Shown here in pieces: positions 1 through 9,734 of a stretch of 64,000 nucleotides of DNA; the first letter of the stretch is position 1, and every line of letters starts with the position of its first letter. The notes under the pieces were generated by a model that was given only the letters and a program-made list of their open reading frames with translations, was not told the DNA's origin and did not search any database. Origin of the DNA: Paramacrobiotus metropolitanus (lineage: Eukaryota; Tardigrada; Eutardigrada; Parachela; Macrobiotidae); assembly GCF_019649055.1 (NCBI RefSeq), contig NW_026570361.1:1-64000 (forward strand). The letters run 5' to 3'. The position numbers and the translations under genes were made by a program.

Positions 1-221
1 AAGGTGAGCTATCTTCTGGTGGAAGGTCGCTAAGGGCAGTTGTTCCTTGGGGATGCCGTTCTTGATCGTGTTGGATCTGGGCATTGGTTTTCTTAATATC
101 TTGGTCCCTTCCCAGTCAGGTTGACTCGTGCAGTTCGAGTCTCCGATCTTGTCCGACCGCCTCCATTCGGGTCATCGTATGTCGATACCCGCTGGAGTAC
201 TATGGTCCTGTACCGGATCTA
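1..221 (-). other. 3' non-coding part of the gypsy element
   Basis: This stretch follows the stop of the last element ORF and has no convincing coding frame. It contains the TTGTTCCTTGGGG-type text typical of the element but no recognisable polypurine tract or LTR start. It is assigned to the element only by position. Confidence 0.4.
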
Positions 222-1832
222 CTACCGCCTCCTGTTGGGCCAGTGGGTTCGGTGCTGGTTGAGTTGCACGTTCGGCATATTGGGCACCGCTGTGGTGAGG
301 TCGGACTCGGCTGAACCGGTTGTATCTGCTAGTCGGGGGACGATTGAGAGTTCCGGAGGTGGTGTTCCCTCTTTCTCGATTTGTTCGTCCATATCCCTCA
401 TGTAGTGGTCCCAACCAATTAGTTGGTCCATGACCTCTTTCCGTGCGGCATGGTTGTCAGGTTGTTCAGTAGACAGCTTATGTAGCGTCTGTCTGAGTTC
501 AACCGTTTCGTTCCACGCGTCATCTCGTTGTTGTCGGAGTTCGTCCAACTTTGATCGTTTCAGCTCAGCATCCCGCCGCTTTCTGCGTTCCATGGCCTCC
601 GCGAAGGATGTCCGACTACCAGGCTGTGTGGTGGACGAGGTCGGTTCCTGTGGTGGAGGCATCGACGTAACGACTTGCGTGGTCGTTGTCGATGACGGTT
701 GGGCTGTGGGGGCGGACGTCGGTTGGGCCGCTCGTTGGTTCCGAATCGCGAATATATTCGTGTTGTCGTTAATGAAGGTCTGGAGTCCGGAAATTCGATC
801 CAGGATTTCCACCCTTCTGTCCAGGTGACCAGGAGTTGTCGGTGTAATTGTCGACAACTGGTGCGTCAAGTCGCGCGCCTGGTCACGAGCGATTTGGTCG
901 AGTTTCCGTAACTCTCCCGTTGGTATCGACCTACTTTGCGTAGAGGTCGGTATGGGAAGTTCAGTTGGTGGTGGCGGAGGAGGTCGCGGCGGTACGACTT
1001 GTGTGGTCGTCGCCAGTACAGTCCCATGTGGGGCCTGTCCTCCGTACTGACTCAAGTGCTGGTTAAGCGACTGAATTAAGTACTGTGCCACGTGTGGATT
1101 CCCCCACGGAATCGGTTGTCCCGGGAGTCCAATGTGAGTCGGTGAGACTGGTCCCGTCATTGGTAGAGGTGGAACCACTCCCGCGATACTGAATGTTCCA
1201 AGTCGGGGAGGTGATAGGGTATTATTTGGCCCTATCGCGCTGAACGTTCCGAATCGCGTTGGTGACGTCGGAGTTATCGTTCCCATTCCTCCCGACACTG
1301 GCACGTATCGAGTTACAGGGCCAGCCCATGTCGGCTGGCTCGACGCCAAAGTAGGCGTTGTGAAAATCGGCGGTGGTACGTTCACCATTCCAGGCACTAA
1401 CGTAGGCACTGGATAGGTCGGACCAACCATTGTTGTTGGTGCCGACCATCGGTAAGGTTGCGCTTGACCAAGTGGGTCCCCCGCAGTTACCGTAACGGGT
1501 TGGTTACCGTTCGCGCCATAGTTGACGAGAAGTCCGCCAGTGGTAAATCCAGTGTTCGGTGGCAGATGCTGCGGTGGTACCGGTCGATATTGTGGGCTTC
1601 GTTCTGGCCCGACCGTTAAACCTGCTAAGACATTAGCTGTATCGTTAGCATGCGGGTTATGTACCTGCGGCAGCGGTGTGTTCGTTGCCGACCGCGAATT
1701 ATCCGATCGCGAAGTCGAGCGATGGTGAGACGAGTATGGTTGCGAGTAAGGGTGCGACCGGTTCGAGCCGCTACCACTGCGTCCGCTGTTGGATCCGCTA
1801 GAAGGTGGGTCGTTGCGTTGTCGGCCCGACAT
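222..1832 (-). CDS. Post-pol ORF of the gypsy element, 536 aa, unknown function
   Basis: An intact 536-residue frame lies downstream of integrase, where some LTR elements carry env or an accessory ORF. The first half is rich in Ser, Pro, Thr, Gly and Asn. A Pro run follows at about residues 283-290, and a charged, probably coiled-coil stretch at about residues 410-500 (motifs such as MERRKRRDAELKRSK). I see no signal peptide, transmembrane segment or Cys pattern, so it does not look like an envelope protein. Its ATG context (GACAACAATGTCG) closely resembles that of an internal ATG at 14,537 in the first Gag ORF. It could be a structural protein expressed from a spliced or subgenomic RNA. No homology is recognised. 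Confidence 0.6.
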   Translation of the reverse strand: MSGRQRNDPPSSGSNSGRSGSGSNRSHPYSQPYSSHHRSTSRSDNSRSATNTPLPQVHNPHANDTANVLAGLTVGPERSPQYRPVPPQHLPPNTGFTTGGLLVNYGANGNQPVTVTAGDPLGQAQPYRWSAPTTMVGPTYPVPTLVPGMVNVPPPIFTTPTLASSQPTWAGPVTRYVPVSGGMGTITPTSPTRFGTFSAIGPNNTLSPPRLGTFSIAGVVPPLPMTGPVSPTHIGLPGQPIPWGNPHVAQYLIQSLNQHLSQYGGQAPHGTVLATTTQVVPPRPPPPPPTELPIPTSTQSRSIPTGELRKLDQIARDQARDLTHQLSTITPTTPGHLDRRVEILDRISGLQTFINDNTNIFAIRNQRAAQPTSAPTAQPSSTTTTQVVTSMPPPQEPTSSTTQPGSRTSFAEAMERRKRRDAELKRSKLDELRQQRDDAWNETVELRQTLHKLSTEQPDNHAARKEVMDQLIGWDHYMRDMDEQIEKEGTPPPELSIVPRLADTTGSAESDLTTAVPNMPNVQLNQHRTHWPNRRR

Positions 1833-2228
1833 TGTTGTCTGCTGTTAAGGAGAGGAATACGGCGCGTTAGAATTCTACCAACTCCCGTAAATTCAACTGA
1901 AGATGTTCCGGTCAACTGAAGAGGTTCCATTTCGACACCAAAGGTCGGCCTATACCTAGCTACTGTTAAGCTACCTATGACTATAACTTATTCTAAGTTA
2001 CGCCTATGGCCCTATGACTGAGTCTGTTCTGTTGTGACTTCTTGTTTAGGTGTCTTTGATTTTGCTGTTTTGACTGGTTTCTCCGATCCGCTCGTCTTCC
2101 GAAATTCTATCGAGGATCTCCTTGAAGCTTCGTCTTCAGCGACTGAGTTTCCTCAGCACTTGTTGTGCTGTCAGCTTCAGTTTCTTCGTTCGATCTTCCG
2201 TCTCGGCTTGGGCGGTCCGACCTCCTGG
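1833..2228. other. Spacer between integrase tail and post-pol ORF
   Basis: About 400 bp without a supported gene. It contains scattered GGTCGG motifs and short CT-rich text. A promoter or splice acceptor for the following minus-strand ORF could lie here, but I see no decisive signal. Confidence 0.4.
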
Positions 2229-2610
2229 TCATGCTTCAAACTTCCGTGGTCGGTGCCGCCGGTCGGTTGATTTAACCGTCCTTTTCTTGTAAGTCCGTTT
2301 TGGCTTCGTCGGTGCGACTGCCAGGTCGGCTACTTCGACTTCTGTGGTCGGTGCCGCCTGGTCGGTCGTTTTATCCGACTTCTTCTTCCTTGCCGGTTTA
2401 GTCACCGACCTTTTGGGTTCTTCCGTAGGTTGGTTGGATGGCTGAACCGGTTCTTCGGACTTGTTGTCCGACTCCCAAGTTCTCCAAGGTCGGTTCCTGG
2501 GTTCATCCGGTATCACATTTGCTTCTGCAATTCCTGCAGGGCTGGTGTCTCGAAAGTCCATCGGCGGTTTCTTCCGAGGTCGACCTCGACCTCTTTTCTT
2601 CTTTCGTTAC
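2229..2610 (-). CDS. Basic integrase tail with AT-hook, broken frame
   Basis: The frame following the integrase C-terminus encodes a basic stretch containing GRGRPRKK (about 2,573-2,606), a textbook AT-hook core that binds the AT-rich minor groove. Pro/Thr/Lys-rich text follows, including the PTTEV motif seen in other ORFs of the element and the basic run KPKRTYKKR. The first in-frame Met lies after the AT-hook, so the hook belongs to a longer protein whose frame is interrupted upstream (stop at 2,655; T5 run at 2,666-2,670). Its likely role is tethering integrase or preintegration complexes to chromatin. Confidence 0.55.
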
Positions 2611-2654
2611 TTCGGGTTGGTCGGTTAAGTCCAATTTCTGCGATTGTTCGATGG

Positions 2655-3186
2655 TTACTTCGGGCTTTTTAGTCGACTTACTGGTTGCCTTCCCTTCTGT
2701 GGGTCGGTTCCCAGGTCGTTATCCGGCTTCTTTTGACCAGATGACCGAGTTACTGGTCGACATGCGTCGGCTGGAAAATGTTTCACTCGGTCGACGGCTG
2801 CGGTGTCTTCCCGTCCGTCCTCACTTCGGAGTAGTAGATTGTTCAGGCCAACGTAGCTGATGACCGTCCACTCTCCGTCGTATCGTTCCATCCTGGCGGG
2901 GTCCTTGGTTGGGAATTCCACCGTTACCTTATCCCGTGGTTTGAAGGTCGGTGATGACTTCTTCTTATTATAAACTTCGGCGCTCCGTTCAAAGGCTTCA
3001 TCAATGTTGATGCGCGCAATTTCGTGAGCCATCTGAAGTCGTTCCTTTATCCGCCTGATGTAATGTTCCTTATCCGTATACTGTTCCGGTGCATTTGTTC
3101 CGGCCACTAAGTCCTGTGGCATGGTCATTTCCGACCATACAGCATATGGTAAGGTGAAAATTTGGTCGAGGCATGGACTGCTCTGT
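2655..3186 (-). pseudogene. Integrase C-terminal domain, frame-shifted segment
   Basis: The 157-residue frame starting at 3,128 has the DNA-binding region expected after a gypsy integrase core: a Lys/Glu-rich helix, then FKPRDKV and a beta-rich segment ending DRVKHFP, similar in layout to GPY/F-type C-terminal domains. Between 3,187 and 3,128 the protein continues in a third frame that reads VHASTKFSPY, the conserved post-catalytic segment of gypsy integrases. Two single-base losses (about 3,190-3,192 and 3,128-3,132) therefore split this domain from the catalytic core. Confidence 0.75.
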
Positions 3187-4783
3187 TCATCCGCAGACGA
3201 CGTATGGTAAGGCTCTGTGCCAACGGTGTCCGTCCTTTATGTTGCAGAACTTTCGTATTCCGTCCCATATCGTCTGCATTTGCCGTTCGACTTGTCCTTG
3301 ACCTTCCGGGTGATAGGCCGTTCCAAGCGTGTGTTGGATGCCGAAGATCCTCGCAACCTTGGCAAATGTTTTCGCCGTGAAGTGCGTCCCTCGGTCCGAG
3401 TGGATGAAGGTCGGCATTCCGTACTTCAGCAGGACATCTTCCACAAAGAACTTTTCAAATTCCTTCGCGGTGTTTGTTTTGGTTGCCCGGGCGATGGTGA
3501 ACTTCGTCAGCTGGTCGGTTACAACTGCGATGTATTGGTATCCTTTCGTCTGCGTTCGAGGTAAAGGTCCCTTGAAGTCCGCGTAGATACGATACCAAGC
3601 TTCACCAACTTCCATCTTTTGGAGTTTACCCGGTGGGGGACGTCGGACCTTGTTGGCCAAAATGCACTGTCGGCATTTCCGAATGTATTCAAACACGTCG
3701 GTTGACATCCGTTCCCAGTAGTAACGCAACTTCAGTGCTTCCATCGTTTTATCACGTCCGAAGTGGTTTCCAGTTTTCCCATCATGTAGCGAGCGTATGA
3801 TGTTCGTTCGCATGAAGAGAGGTACGACGAAGCATCTTTCCAGCTTGTCGTTAATTGTCTTCAATCGATATAGGAGTCCCTGAGCCATTTGGTAGTGCTC
3901 GGTGTACTTCGACTTGTAGTCGAGTTTATCCAGGTTCTCCAGTTCATCGATAATTTTCCTCAGGTGCGGGTCTCGCAGCTGTGCTTTCACAATTCCGCGT
4001 TCGTTGACACGGGCGGTACGAGTATATCGCCATGTGGGCTCAACTCGTCCGTCTCTTCCGCCGTATTTGCGGTCCGGATGGTCGGTTCCAATATGTTGAG
4101 GTCCGACGTCTTCGGAGCTGGTACGTTGACGACCCGTACTTCCTGTGGTACTTAGGTCATCCCAGTCTGAAATGACGTTACATCCGGGAAGAGGTGGTGG
4201 AAGTGGAATTTCCGGTGGTTCCTTCTCATCCCTCTTCTTTTTCCTGTAAGCGTTGTCCTTCAGACGTCGTAGGGTCCGTATGGTGCAGACTTTAATTTCA
4301 TCCTTAAAGTCCTCGAAGTTAGGCACCTGATCCAACTCTTCGTGTGGATCTTTGTCATCACTCCGTTCGAGTGGCCACCTCGACAAGGCGTCCGCATTGT
4401 CGCAGAAAACTCCTGGCTTGTACTTGATGGTTATGTCCCGCCCTTGTAAAGCCAGTGCCCATCGTGTTAGCCGAGGGTTGATGCCAGGTCGGTTTGACTC
4501 GCATCTGAGCAGGTTCTGCAATGCTCGATGATCCGTTTGTACGGTGAAAGGTCCATGGTCGATGTAGTGCTTGAATTTTTGCACTGCCCATACCACGGCC
4601 AAACATTCCCATTCTGTGACTCCATAGTTGAGTTCAGGTCCGTGTAAGACTCTGCTGGCGTAGGCGATCGGATGTCCGTCCTGGGATAACACCGCGCCAA
4701 GTCCGGCTCCGCTTGCGTCACATTCAATGACGGTCTCTTTCGTCGGGTCGAACTTCGCCAGTACGGGCGCTTCTGTTAACGCC
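3187..4783 (-). pseudogene. RNase H and integrase core of gypsy pol
   Basis: The open frame from 4,692 begins inside RNase H (LSQDGHPIAYASR, TDHRALQNLL, DALSRWP) and runs into integrase. An H2C2 zinc-binding domain is visible (HDGKTGNHFGRD followed by CRQC), then the DDE catalytic core: YADFKGP, HSDRGTHF and HPEGQGQVERQ supply the three acidic residues. The frame ends at 3,187 within the last part of the core. The beginning of RNase H lies in this frame upstream of 4,692 and is separated from RT by a single-base loss in the T4 run at 4,784-4,787. Catalytic residues look intact; only the reading frame is damaged. Confidence 0.85.
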
Positions 4784-5785
4784 TTTTGATTTCGTTGAAC
4801 TCAGCCGTGTGGGCCTCCGTCCAATCCTTTTTGATGTTTTGGTCCTTCCGTAGGAGCTCGTACATCTTTGATGTCTTCTGGGCGTATCCTCGGATGAACT
4901 TACGGTAGTAGTTAGCCAATCCCAGGAACGACCTCAGTTGGCGTTCTGTCCTCGGGTAATCATGTTGAGCTATGGCTGCTACTTTTTCATCGTCGGTTTG
5001 GACTCCGTCTTTGCTAAGGACGTGTCCGAGGAACAGCATTTTATCCGTTCCGACCTCGCATTTGGAGGGCTTAATGGTGAATCCGGCATCTCTGAGGCAT
5101 TCGAGGGTCGCTCGGAAAGCCTCGACAAAATCTTCGAAAGTTTTGCCGAAGAAGATGATGTCGTCGATGTATGCGAACACGCCTTTCTTCCGGGCTGATG
5201 CCGTTATCTTGTCCATATGCATCTGGAAGGTCGCTGGTCCGTTGCAGACTCCAAATGGCATACGGTTAAATCTCCACATTCCCTCCGGTGTTACGAAGGT
5301 TGTGTAGTCCTTTGAGTTTTCATCCATGGGAATTTGCCAGAATCCGGACTGACAGTCTACCTTACCGTAGTACTCCATTCCGGCGCACTGGTCCAGTAGC
5401 TCGTCCGGGTTCGGTAACGGGTAATTGTTCTTCTTTGTTACTGCATTCAACTTTATGTAGTTGATGCAGAAACGAGTTCCAACCGTGCCGTCTCCGTTCC
5501 GTTTCGCGGCTAAGACGACGGGGAAGCTCCATGCAGCCGATGAGGGTTCGATGACTCCTTGGTCGAGCATCTCCTGCACATGTTTTGGATGAACTCCCTT
5601 CCTTTCCAGCTTGTTCTGGTGGGGTTCATCTTAATCGGCTGTGCACCTTGGACGTCGATGGTGTGTGTTACACCTTTGACATCTCCATATGGTTTCTTCG
5701 AGGTCGGGAAGACGGTCCGGTATTCCCAGGCGACTGCCTTAAGTTGGGCAAGTTGCTCATCGGTTAAGTTCTTACCGAAGTTCAT
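4776..5785 (-). pseudogene. Reverse transcriptase of gypsy pol, two frames
   Basis: The fragment from 5,785 carries the pre-RT region, with the typical HTIDVQGAQPIK motif that precedes gypsy RT. The 267-residue frame from 5,579 has the remaining RT motifs: CINYIKLNAVT, KVDCQSGFWQI, RMPFGVCNGPATFQ, the catalytic YIDDI (5,160-5,171) and FLGLANYYRKFI. The two pieces overlap in different frames at the T4 run at 5,583-5,586, consistent with loss of one base. The active site is complete, so this is a recently broken pol or a sequence with homopolymer errors. Confidence 0.9.
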
Positions 5786-5884
5786 GGAGTCGATGATTCT
5801 TCGTCGCTCTTCCTGGGATTCCGCGTCTTCTTCCTCTACTTGAGCTGAGCGTATTCTCGCTTCTTCGATTCCTCTGGTCGTCCG

Positions 5885-6510
5885 TCATCATTTGGAACGG
5901 TTCGACTCGACCCATGGGGCACCTTTTCGTAAGGTGACCTCACGGTGAGTGTGGTTGGCTACCATGATGGTAAATCGTCTCCCATCATGTTTAGTTACGC
6001 CATCCATCAGTTCGACTCCGTCTCGTTGGGGGTCGGATCCACCAAGGTACATGAGTTTCTGTCCGGTGGCTACTGCAACATCCATTACGACATGCACTTG
6101 GGTTATCGCCCGAGGTAGGAGTTTCACTTTCCGTTGAGCTCTAACTCCTGTCGCCTCGAAAATTTCAAATTTCGGCGATGGCTTTGGTTCCGGCTTGGGT
6201 GGCCAAGTCTTGGCAATTCCAAGTGGGAGTTCCCATTCGACGTACTGGTTGTCGATGTCCGGTTCGAACATGTCGCTGTATTGCATATGGCCGAGTTTTA
6301 TGCCTTTCTTCAATATTCGCGGTAGGTGAGTCATGTTCTGGATGTTTATCCAGGCCGTGTCGATCTGAGGTCGGATCTCGATCTTAGCTTCTATCGGTCG
6401 GATAGGTCGGTGCTTCCGCCGTAAAGTGTAGAAGTAGATGGGTCTCATCGGGTCCATTGGTTTGGCTGTCCGTACCTTGATAGAACACGTTGAGTAAGGT
6501 GGAAGAGACT
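5885..6510 (-). pseudogene. pol linker between protease and RT
   Basis: A 189-residue frame (from 6,457) without recognised catalytic motifs sits between the protease ORF and RT and overlaps the end of the protease ORF in a different frame. It ends at two consecutive TGA codons (5,885-5,890), yet the same frame reopens and leads into RT. It includes a beta-rich segment (TQVHVVMDVAVATGQ). It may be the region that in other gypsy elements joins PR to RT. The frame change near 6,500 is a +1 or -2 change and has no obvious homopolymer. Confidence 0.55.
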
Positions 6511-9500
6511 CGCTCGCTGTTAAAGACCACCTGTCGGTCTAGCGGCTTCGAGTCGATGAACGGGTCCAGTGCTAGATGATGGACTTGTGGGTGCTTGTTG
6601 CCCAAGTTCAACTCCGTAATCGAGTTAACTTTTGCAATCCGGACCTTCTGTGGGCGCGGTTGCTCCGACTTCTGTTGGTCAGTTAAGTTAACCGAGGTCG
6701 GTTGTTCGGTTGACAGCTGCTGGACTACTATGGTCGGAGGTCGGAGGTCGTGTTCCTCCGGTTGGCCTCCTCCAAATTCCCGTAAAATTTGAAGTTGTTC
6801 GAGTTCCGCTTGTTGTTCGACATCGACTGGCTTTTCCTGTCCGGTTTGTTCCGGGGGAGGGTCGACTATGAATTCAGTGTGGATGATGGACCGCAAGGCT
6901 TTTGTCAGCCGGACGTCATAGGTCGGTTCTTCGTCCTCCTCGGATGAGTCATCCGAGTCATCCTTCCGCGGTTTATCCGACCTGCAGTTTCGTACTGACG
7001 GGTCGAATTCTTCATCATCATCCTCTTCCTCGGATTCTTCCGAAGGTTGGTTGTCGGAGTCTGTGTCCGGTGAATCACTCGAACTTTGTACGTCCGAGCC
7101 ATCCGAGTTGTATTCCTCGGATTCTTGCTCATCTTCAGGGTTAACGTCAGGTGTGTTGCCATGTCCGACTTCTGTGGTCGGTGGCGCACTACCTTCTCCG
7201 ACTTCCGTGGTCGGTACTCCCTGGTCGGCCGTTTCCTTCGGTTGGGTCGGTCGACTCTCTTCGTCCTGTTTCTCCAGGTCGGATGGCTGTGAGCTTATGT
7301 TGCTCAGCCATTGGTTAACTACCGACTTGGTCTTCCGGCTTGAGTTTACCTTCCGTTCTGGTTGCGGAGGGGCTGGTGACGACGGTCTGCCGTCAATCCA
7401 AGTCAAGTCATGGTGCGTCTTCAGCGTCCGGACGACTCCATCAATATTATCGTTGCAAATTATGCAGCGATCAGGTCGGTCAATTTCGCCAATTTGCGTG
7501 TGCTCAGTTGGCTTCTTCAGGTCGTTGACGAATTTGACTTCCTTCGGAAAGTGTTCCGTGATTGGCGGTAACGGGTCGGGGATCGTCCTTGTTATTGAGG
7601 TGTCCTCGCCGTACCGTTTCCAAAACGCAGTTGTAGTCGATTCTCCGTACAACTGTACTTGTCGCATGTAACTGAAGAGTGCTCCGCCTAGTTCTTGGCA
7701 GGGTATCTCCAGAGGGCGTGGTACTGGAAGTCCGTATTCCATGTACTGCCGATGAATTGGGACTCGTTCGTCTTCCCATTCCCAAGCTTCATCGTCGATG
7801 TCTTCGGCGAGAGCTAATACAGGTTCGCATGTCCGTTGTGCTTCCTGTATCTGGTCCGTAGTCACCGCTCCGTTCTGTTGGAGAGTGGCCATCATCTCCA
7901 ACGTCCGTCGGTCGAGAAAGTGTTGTATTCCCGTAAACCAAGTCCGGTACTTTTGTTGGACTTCTAAGATGGCATCCGCTTCCGTTGCGGATGCCTCTGG
8001 TATCGGGATAGACTTTACTGCCGTCTTCAGTATGCGTTTCTTCGGACGTAGTTTTCCAGTCCGTATCCTTTCTTCGTACGCTTCAATGGCGTTGTGCAGT
8101 TGCATTTCCTCGATCAGAGTCCGGTTGGTATCCCGGCAGTCACGGCAAATGTTGGGCAAGGGGTTTGACGGGTGATCAAGCCGACTTATCCTTGCTTCAG
8201 TTATTACCGTGCCCGATGCCTCTGGTATCGGGATAGACTGCACTACCGTCATTCCTCCAGGTCGTTCCGGATTAGGAATGGGCGTTAACACGAAGGTGAA
8301 CTTGGAATGAAGGTAATCACATCCAAGTAACACTGGGATATCCGCGTTGTTCGGTTGAACGTGGAATGTATGATGGCTCGTAAATCCCTGCAGCGTTACC
8401 GGTACGGTGCAGCAGTGGGTTACGGTGAAGGCAACTTGTCCGCCTACGCCAAGTATCCGAGTGTAATGGCCAAGAGGTTGCATTGGCAAGTCGTTTTGTT
8501 CGCAGAATCGTTGTTCGATCAGCGAAGTCTCTGCTCCTGTGTCGAGCATCGCCATTGTGGGCGTCGGTCCGATCCGGATTTCGTGTGTCCAGGCTCTGAC
8601 CGTCTTCGGTTTCTTGTGAGTCCCTTTTTCGAAGGTCACTTCCCGTACAGTCGGTGTGACGGGAATTAAGGAGGCTGATCCGCCTTCTGTTGGCGTCAGC
8701 GTACCTTGAATTGGTTCCACTTCGGTTGCGACCACTTCATGTACCTGAGGTCGGTTAGCTACTCCGTCCTCCAGCACGTCGGTGGGAGTTTCGAACCGTC
8801 GTGTTTGTTCTCGTATCCGTTCTCCTATCGAGGTTTCCGTTGGCCTCACTTGCGACCATATGTAGTCAAGGTTGACGAACGTCCGAGATCCGGCTACTGT
8901 TCTAGCCGGTTGAGGTTGTTGCTGGGAGAGGTCCGACTCCTGCTGCAGCCAGTGAGCGGGTGCCTGTGCTTCCAGAGGGAATGTTTCCCATATTTCGACT
9001 TCTCCTTCCGATTCTTCGGTGAGGTCGATAGCTGCCATTGTTGCAGCGTATCTATCCGTTGCGCGTGCGGATGATACTTGGGGATAAATTCTGTTGCCCC
9101 TTTGCGTGAATCGGCGTCCCGGTCCTCCGCGTCTTGGCCCTTGTCTGGGCTGCTCGGTTGGGTTTCTTCTCACCGGCAGTCCGGTCCAACTTCCGTGGCC
9201 GGTCCGTCCTGCGTCACTTTCTGTGGCGGGCGGCGCAGTCACATTGTTCGTGCTGCGTAGGTCGGGCATTTCTTGCGTTCCGACCTCCGACGTTCCAATG
9301 CCAAGTTGAGGTATTGGGTCGGCCGGTCCGGGCAATCCCTGCGTTCCGGCCTCCGACGTTCCAACGCCAAGTTGATGCGCTGGGTCGGGTGAGTCGGGCA
9401 TTCGTTGCGTTCCGGTCCGGATTTCGATTTTGCCATTGTTGACAAAAATTCCGAGTCGTTCTGCCATTGTTCTGGCCGTTGTGGCTTCATCTGTTGAAGC

Positions 9501-9704
9501 CATCAATGCGTTGACGAATTCTTCTTCCGTGCTGTTATGGTCCAGACCTAGTTGTCTGACCAAGGCATCCATCCGTTGGATGACTTCCCCTTCTGTTGTG
9601 GGTATGGGCGATTCTCTCCGGTTAAAGTGAAGTTGGTTAGTAGGGTTATCCTTGTCCGGTGGTTCGGTGGGATGTCGCAGGTCGAATGAGTCACCGGGGC
9701 TCAT
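6384..9704 (-). CDS. Gypsy protease ORF, 1106 aa
   Basis: A long intact frame with a retropepsin-type aspartic protease at about residues 370-480: LDTGAETSLI holds the catalytic Asp and VLLGCDYL is the matching C-terminal flap or alpha-D region. The protease is flanked by unusually long Pro/Thr/Glu-rich arms. A strongly acidic stretch lies at about residues 860-930 (ESEEEDDDEEFDPS), and a possible zinc site (CIICND...HH) near residue 750. PTTEVG peptides like those in Gag recur. The first ATG lies 5 nt after the Gag stop, but the frame is open upstream and is entered by a -1 shift at GGGAAAC, so the natural product is probably a Gag-Pro fusion. Protease ORFs of this size are unusual. Confidence 0.8.
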   Translation of the reverse strand: MSPGDSFDLRHPTEPPDKDNPTNQLHFNRRESPIPTTEGEVIQRMDALVRQLGLDHNSTEEEFVNALMASTDEATTARTMAERLGIFVNNGKIEIRTGTQRMPDSPDPAHQLGVGTSEAGTQGLPGPADPIPQLGIGTSEVGTQEMPDLRSTNNVTAPPATESDAGRTGHGSWTGLPVRRNPTEQPRQGPRRGGPGRRFTQRGNRIYPQVSSARATDRYAATMAAIDLTEESEGEVEIWETFPLEAQAPAHWLQQESDLSQQQPQPARTVAGSRTFVNLDYIWSQVRPTETSIGERIREQTRRFETPTDVLEDGVANRPQVHEVVATEVEPIQGTLTPTEGGSASLIPVTPTVREVTFEKGTHKKPKTVRAWTHEIRIGPTPTMAMLDTGAETSLIEQRFCEQNDLPMQPLGHYTRILGVGGQVAFTVTHCCTVPVTLQGFTSHHTFHVQPNNADIPVLLGCDYLHSKFTFVLTPIPNPERPGGMTVVQSIPIPEASGTVITEARISRLDHPSNPLPNICRDCRDTNRTLIEEMQLHNAIEAYEERIRTGKLRPKKRILKTAVKSIPIPEASATEADAILEVQQKYRTWFTGIQHFLDRRTLEMMATLQQNGAVTTDQIQEAQRTCEPVLALAEDIDDEAWEWEDERVPIHRQYMEYGLPVPRPLEIPCQELGGALFSYMRQVQLYGESTTTAFWKRYGEDTSITRTIPDPLPPITEHFPKEVKFVNDLKKPTEHTQIGEIDRPDRCIICNDNIDGVVRTLKTHHDLTWIDGRPSSPAPPQPERKVNSSRKTKSVVNQWLSNISSQPSDLEKQDEESRPTQPKETADQGVPTTEVGEGSAPPTTEVGHGNTPDVNPEDEQESEEYNSDGSDVQSSSDSPDTDSDNQPSEESEEEDDDEEFDPSVRNCRSDKPRKDDSDDSSEEDEEPTYDVRLTKALRSIIHTEFIVDPPPEQTGQEKPVDVEQQAELEQLQILREFGGGQPEEHDLRPPTIVVQQLSTEQPTSVNLTDQQKSEQPRPQKVRIAKVNSITELNLGNKHPQVHHLALDPFIDSKPLDRQVVFNSERVSSTLLNVFYQGTDSQTNGPDETHLLLHFTAEAPTYPTDRS

Positions 9705-9734
9705 CGACCTTAGGCGTTTCCCGAGGAGTTTCCC
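9680..9734 (-). promoter_or_regulatory. Predicted -1 programmed frameshift cassette at gag stop
   Basis: In Gag frame the coding strand reads G GGA AAC at 9,716-9,722, a classical slippery heptamer, followed by GCC and the TAA stop (9,710-9,712). A second in-frame G GGA AAC lies 12 nt upstream (9,728-9,734). Six nt after the heptamer a hairpin begins: arms at 9,700-9,709 and 9,680-9,690 pair over 10 bp with one bulged base and a 9-nt loop. Slipping back one base enters the protease frame exactly. Slippery site, 5-9 nt spacer and stem form the established retroviral -1 frameshift architecture. Confidence 0.75.

Noticed and set aside
222-1832. Possible envelope gene of the gypsy element
   Set aside because: It is in the env position but has no signal peptide, membrane segment, furin-like site or Cys pattern.
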